From Deltaproteobacteria bacterium (GTDB taxonomy: Bacteria > Desulfobacterota > Binatia > UBA9968): DNA of 60,370 bases. The stretch is taken from positions 1 through 60,370 of the forward strand of contig VGTH01000032.1 of assembly GCA_016874755.1 (NCBI GenBank), given 5' to 3'. The notes beneath the pieces were generated by a model. It was not told the DNA's origin and made no database searches. It saw only the letters and a program-made list of their open reading frames with translations. A program made the translations under genes and the position numbers. This document shows, in pieces, positions 56,774-60,370 of this stretch. Numbering within the stretch: the first letter of the stretch is position 1; each line of letters begins with the position of its first letter.

Positions 56774-57910
56774 ATGCGCGTCATCGATGCTGACGGCCAC
56801 GTCGAAGAAAATCCGATTACTTTTAGCGACAAATATTTTGCCCCAGAGTTCCGTCCGTTCAAGCCTCAGGTAGTACCCGGCACCGAAGAGGGCCTCGCCT
56901 ATTGGATGATCGACGAGCAGCTTTTGCCGCGCCGCGTCGGCCGCGGCTGTAACAATCTAGGCACGCCAACCAGCTACAACGGTAAACCGGTGCGCCACGC
57001 GCAGCGCAAACCGGACACGCTCGGCAGTATGGAGCTCACCAACCTCGACGAGCGCCTGCAGATATTGGACGAGGAAAATATCGCGATACAAGTGATGTAC
57101 CCGACGCTTTTTCTGGCGTACCCGCTCAGCAGCAACCCCGCCTATGTCTCAGCCATGTGCGACGCTTACAACCGTTGGTTGGGCGACGTACTGGGCCGCC
57201 ATGAGCGCCTCAAGTGGGTCGGTGTGGCGAACCTCGACGATATCCCTGCTGCGCTGAACCAAGTCAAAGAGGCGAAGAAGCTCGGCGCCGTCGGCATGAT
57301 GATCCTTGGCACAGCCGGCGATCGACTGCTCGACGATCGCGGCCTGCTGCCCTTTTACGAAGTCGTCGAGGCAGAGAACTTGCCTCTGGCTGTCCATGTC
57401 GGTTGGGCCTGCCCATCGCTGAACAATCTTTACACGCACATCTACCCCTCAGGTGTCATTCCATTCTTGATGCCCGTGTTGATGGGCATGGTGTCGATGA
57501 TGAGCGGCGGCATCTTCGACAAGTTTCCAAATCTGCGGGTGGTCTATCTCGAAGCGGGCTGTCTGTGGGTGCACTTTATCCTCGAGCGGCTGCATCATCG
57601 CTTTCAACACTCTGGGACAAATCTCTCGAATATTGTTTCACGCACCGCGCCGATTCAAAAACTGGCACCGGAAGAATACATTAAAAAGGGCAATCTCTAT
57701 TTTAGTTCCGAAGTTGAAGACATATTGTTACCGCAGGTGTTAGATCTGGTTGGCGACACGCAGCTGATGTTCGCTTCAGACATGCCGCACGGCGATCGTG
57801 AGAGATTCGCAGCAAGAACATTGACCGATCGCAAAGACATCAGCCAAGCGGCAAAGAGGAAGATTTTGGAGATCAATCCTGCGCGGTTCTATAATTTGCC
57901 TGGATTTTGA
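56774..57910 (+). CDS. Amidohydro_2-family metal-dependent hydrolase
   Basis: A 378-residue amidohydrolase-2 protein starting MRVIDADGHVEENP (DxDxH), with LAVHVGWACPS (metal His), VVYLEAGCLWVHFILERLHHR and the terminal LMFASDMPHGDRE with the metal Asp. ATG 56774 begins the family-typical N-terminus, so the open frame from 56615 is excluded. It is more distant from the pair at 8780 and 19441 than those two are from each other. The substrate is unknown. The homopolymer tract at 56747-56765 is directly upstream. Confidence 0.9.
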   Translation: MRVIDADGHVEENPITFSDKYFAPEFRPFKPQVVPGTEEGLAYWMIDEQLLPRRVGRGCNNLGTPTSYNGKPVRHAQRKPDTLGSMELTNLDERLQILDEENIAIQVMYPTLFLAYPLSSNPAYVSAMCDAYNRWLGDVLGRHERLKWVGVANLDDIPAALNQVKEAKKLGAVGMMILGTAGDRLLDDRGLLPFYEVVEAENLPLAVHVGWACPSLNNLYTHIYPSGVIPFLMPVLMGMVSMMSGGIFDKFPNLRVVYLEAGCLWVHFILERLHHRFQHSGTNLSNIVSRTAPIQKLAPEEYIKKGNLYFSSEVEDILLPQVLDLVGDTQLMFASDMPHGDRERFAARTLTDRKDISQAAKRKILEINPARFYNLPGF

Positions 57911-58061
57911 TTCGATTTTATCGGCGCCCGTCAAAAGGCCAAAAAGTTGACGCCTCCTCGTTCCTCGCTAAGGCTCTGCGCCAACGAGCGGCGCGCCCAA
58001 AGCAACCTTTCACCCCAACAACTCGCCGACCGATCCGACCGCCACGCCAGCTAGAATCATC

Positions 58062-59048
58062 TCAACTCTTGCCCAGAGCTTTGATAAAGCCACTCTGCTC
58101 GATCTCGCGGATCAAATCGCTTCGGATGAAGCTGTCGTAGTCGGTCGTGCGCGCTTTGGGGTCTTTTATCTGATCGAGGACAGTTTTCACTTCTTCACCG
58201 GACGGCGTCGGGACGAGACGGAAGTAGCGCTGGGTGAACAGGTCATAGGTCTCGTCGAGCACGGCTTGCTCGTCCATCTTGGTGTATTTTTTCAACACTC
58301 GGATGGCGAAGTCGCGGTTGCGGCGCAGATAGTGGGTCGACTCAATGATCGCTTTAAGAAAATTCAAAACCACCAGCCGGTTGGTTTTGATATACGCTTC
58401 CGTGGTCATGTACGAGAGCCCAGGATAGCGAATGCCCAGGTTACCCAGGTCCATCATTTCCCTAAAACCCAGATGCTTGGCTTTGGTCAGCGCCGGCGAC
58501 GACAGCGCGCCGCCATGAATGGCGCCGTTCTGCATGGCGGCCAAGATTTCCGGCAGGCCGCCCAACTGCAAGATCGCCACGTCTTTTTCCGGTTGCAAGT
58601 TGACCTTCTCGAGATACTTCCGGATGCCGAAGTCACTGAGCGCACCGAAGCGGGTGACGCCGAGTTTTTTGCCCTTCAAATCCTGTGGTGATTTCAGATC
58701 GGAATGAACCATGAGGCTTTGCGGCGTGGTATCGAGCAGCGTCGCGAACATCACTGCGTCGGCGCCGCCGACTCTGGCCAAGATGCTGCCCGTGCCGGCG
58801 CCTTGAGTGATCTGGGTTTCGTTGGCTATGGTCGTCGACATGGCGCGAGGCCCGCCGCCGATGTAGATCGAGCCGACTTCGAGTCCATGTTTATTGAACA
58901 GCCCGGCGTCGACGGCGACCCAGGACGACAGCGACGCCGCACCAATGGACGAGTAGCTCATGCGGATACGCGTGAGATCTCTGCTCTGCGCGAACGCTAT
59001 GCTGGGGATAAGTAGAACGGTGAAACTCAGGAATCGAATGAGGCGCAT
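58062..59048 (-). CDS. NMT1/THI5-type ABC substrate-binding protein
   Basis: The 328-residue protein has a signal peptide (1-20, cut AFA-Q), then the SsuA/THI5-like fold: IRMSYSSIGAASLSSWVAVDAGLF, TITQGAGTGSILAR-like second block, LKGKKLGVTRFGALSDFGIRKYL, and VVLNFLKAIIESTHYLRRN. Such proteins feed nitrate, sulfonates or pyrimidine precursors to ABC importers, but no permease or ATPase gene is adjacent. The relic at 21964-22527 belongs to the same family. Confidence 0.9.
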   Translation of the reverse strand: MRLIRFLSFTVLLIPSIAFAQSRDLTRIRMSYSSIGAASLSSWVAVDAGLFNKHGLEVGSIYIGGGPRAMSTTIANETQITQGAGTGSILARVGGADAVMFATLLDTTPQSLMVHSDLKSPQDLKGKKLGVTRFGALSDFGIRKYLEKVNLQPEKDVAILQLGGLPEILAAMQNGAIHGGALSSPALTKAKHLGFREMMDLGNLGIRYPGLSYMTTEAYIKTNRLVVLNFLKAIIESTHYLRRNRDFAIRVLKKYTKMDEQAVLDETYDLFTQRYFRLVPTPSGEEVKTVLDQIKDPKARTTDYDSFIRSDLIREIEQSGFIKALGKS

Positions 59049-59399
59049 GGTTAAAAGGGTTCCTCCGCCCGTAGTCCTATCCCGGCCGTATGACTGCCGT
59101 CAAGGGGAGAATTTTCACCGCGCAGAGCATTGACGGTGGGTTCAAACCCGGGCAGTAACAATGTCTCACCGAACATGCGGATAAGGCTTTTTTCCAGTGT
59201 AATTTGCGTTTGATCGAGCGGCGCCACGCGGCCGATCACAGGAGAGACACCATGTGGAAACACCCTTGGCCACCGTTGCAGCTGATTGTTCTGGCGCTTG
59301 CCCGGATCTCAGACCGCGCCAGGCCCTGGCGAATTTACCTGGCCCGACGGTACGCTCAACGCGCAGGAGTCGAATGCAATGCGTACTGATCGCTATGCG
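59049..59399. other. Spacer upstream of the binding-protein gene
   Basis: It holds only short frames. The best is 59252-59389 on the plus strand, with GGAGAG before its ATG and 45 codons, which matches nothing I know. No repeat or hairpin of note is seen. Confidence 0.4.
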
Positions 59400-59813
59400 C
59401 TAGGGAATAATTTGAAATGTTTTCCGTTGACCCAATCGATACACACCAAAACCACGCCGGTCCAGAGTAAAAACCCAATCGGTTTCTAGTTCCCCGCCGA
59501 GGGCAACTAACGTCGCATCGGCGTAATCCATCGGCACATTGCGGTAGCGCTCCATCAATGCGGACACTCGTCTCAAGCTCTTGATTGACGCCGGCACAAG
59601 CTGAAATGCTCCTCTGAGGATAAATTCAAGAGCGTTCTTCTGTGCACGCCAATGAGGTCCGACCAAGTAAAGTGTCTCTGTAAGGACAGCTTCGGTCGTA
59701 ACGATGGGCCCATTCCAGGCTTCGAGCGCCGCGACGCAATCGTCGTGCGCATTCTCGTCGCGGTCAACGAGCGCGACAAACGCTCCAGTGTCCAGCAAGA
59801 GCTCAACGGGCAC
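59400..59813 (-). CDS. vapC: PIN-domain toxin of VapC type
   Basis: A 137-residue PIN-domain protein: LLLDTGAFVALVDRDE with the first Asp (residue 8), a second acidic site in TTEAVLTET, MDYADATLVAL with another Asp, and VFTLDRRGFGVYR at the end. PIN toxins cleave tRNA or rRNA. It overlaps the upstream RHH antitoxin gene by 11 bases, the usual order, so the pair is coupled and probably self-regulated. Confidence 0.88.
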   Translation of the reverse strand: MPVELLLDTGAFVALVDRDENAHDDCVAALEAWNGPIVTTEAVLTETLYLVGPHWRAQKNALEFILRGAFQLVPASIKSLRRVSALMERYRNVPMDYADATLVALGGELETDWVFTLDRRGFGVYRLGQRKTFQIIP

Positions 59814-60051
59814 GGCGCATCCGCTGAATTAGATATTCGCGGTGTCGTTGACCTAAATCCGGACGGCCGCTAGCGACGATGCCGAGCAGATCGCGAACCT
59901 TGTCAATGGGCCGCACCTCTGGCTCACTATCCAGAAACTGCTCCAAAGCTTGCCGCACGATTTCCGACCGTTTGCGCTTCGACCGCTTCGCCGATCTCTC
60001 GAGCTTCGTTGCCAAATCCACCGGCAGCCGCATAGTCAATTGACGCTCCAT
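59803..60051 (-). CDS. vapB: Ribbon-helix-helix antitoxin
   Basis: The 82-residue protein begins MERQLTMRLPVDLATKLERSAKR, the strand and helix of an RHH (CopG-like) DNA-binding domain, then SEIVRQALEQFLDSE. The C-terminal half should wrap the toxin. ATG 60051 is chosen because GGAGG lies nine bases before it, while an upstream ATG at 60078 precedes that site. The promoter and operator at 60070-60106 are directly upstream. Confidence 0.82.
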   Translation of the reverse strand: MERQLTMRLPVDLATKLERSAKRSKRKRSEIVRQALEQFLDSEPEVRPIDKVRDLLGIVASGRPDLGQRHREYLIQRMRRAR

Positions 60052-60069
60052 AGACCACTTACCTCCATT

Positions 60070-60106
60070 GCATTCCATTGTAATGCATTGTTTTGCAAAT
60101 GTCTAA
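60070..60106 (-). promoter_or_regulatory. vapBC promoter with inverted-repeat operator
   Basis: On the minus strand TAGACA (60106-60101) and TACAAT (60083-60078) stand 17 bases apart, each matching the consensus at five of six positions. TGCATT and AATGCA (within 60070-60088) form an inverted repeat with a 7-base spacer across the -10 box, as expected for RHH autorepression. Confidence 0.6.
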
Positions 60107-60274
60107 AGCCAACAATGCACCAATCTCCCGCCACGAGCTCTGCCTCTATCGCGCTATCGGTCTGGTCAATCAAGACATCGTGCTGGCGAAGGCAATTTTC
60201 GCAATTTTCAAAGTGTGTTGGAGAAGGGATTGGGACAAGATCGGAGCCGTTGTCAATAGGTGTGTAAAAAGATA

Positions 60275-60370
60275 CTAGGCGGCGACCCTCATCTCTTTGC
60301 CATTGTCATACTTCGTCCCGCGCGCTACTTTTCCGACAAGCTGTGGTGCGTTCAGTTTGCGGAAGCTCTT
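60275..60370 (-). CDS. C-terminal end of a probable transposase (continues beyond the window)
   Basis: The last 31 codons read KSFRKLNAPQLVGKVARGTK and then YDNGKEMRVAA before TAG 60277-60275. The FRKLNAP...V..G......G pattern recalls the C-terminus of IS256-like or related transposases, but this is from memory and short. The 168 bases between it and the vapBC promoter hold nothing I can name. Confidence 0.35.
   Translation of the reverse strand, partial: KSFRKLNAPQLVGKVARGTKYDNGKEMRVAA

Overview
The window is GC-rich, densely coded bacterial DNA. No 16S rRNA or ribosomal protein is present, so the lineage is an inference. F420 biosynthesis (cofH) with a flavin/F420-type LLM oxidoreductase, a Mycobacterium Sdh1-like succinate dehydrogenase, a UbiD-family decarboxylase, several Amidohydro_2 paralogues, and Bug/TctC- and NMT1-type binding proteins together suit an uncultured soil or groundwater lineage near Binatota, Tectomicrobia or former Deltaproteobacteria. 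Spacers carry several families of short palindromic repeats, and many gene relics are visible.

Layout. 1-10 kb: truncated glutathionylspermidine synthase, a Bug-family binding protein plus a relic of a second one, an MBL hydrolase, then a minus-strand run (frameshifted nucleotidyltransferase, pterin dehydratase, LLM oxidoreductase, unknown protein, GGT-like enzyme, two amidohydrolases, a frameshifted zinc-ribbon gene). 10-18 kb: minus-strand housekeeping block, transcribed as pseudo-receiver, valS, nadC, birA, coaX and an EF-G2-type GTPase, with tRNA-Leu(CAG) facing away. 18-26 kb: TPR protein, amidohydrolase, MscS channel, a binding-protein relic, a HAMP membrane sensor with no output domain, and a polysaccharide co-polymerase whose cytoplasmic tail is a degenerate tyrosine-recombinase domain. 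26-36 kb: def, cofH, a membrane protein, a TIR/FxsC gene paired with a KGGTGRS ATPase-TM-TPR gene, then a TetR-controlled MacAB-like efflux locus damaged by a stop codon and a MITE-like insertion. 36-52 kb: FAD/Fe-S oxidase, EamA transporter, family 5 uracil-DNA glycosylase, sdhCAB, two PilT-type ATPases, SDR-ALDH-UbiD, an ArsC/Spx-like gene with an in-frame TGA that looks like selenocysteine, and purC. 52-60 kb: tRNA-Gly(GCC), pgsA, lytic transglycosylase, MutT, a 3' tRNA-Arg fragment that may be an old attachment site, M20 hydrolase, amidohydrolase, NMT1-type binding protein, a VapBC-type pair and a possible transposase end.

The strongest candidates for undescribed biology are the selenocysteine ArsC/Spx-like protein with a well-placed bacterial SECIS hairpin (51236-51583), the reduced FxsC/FxsT-like module without FxSxx-COOH peptide or radical-SAM partner (28648-32179), and the co-polymerase/pseudo-recombinase fusion next to an orphan HAMP sensor (22532-25831). 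All calls come from reading the sequence and recalling family motifs; no database search was run.
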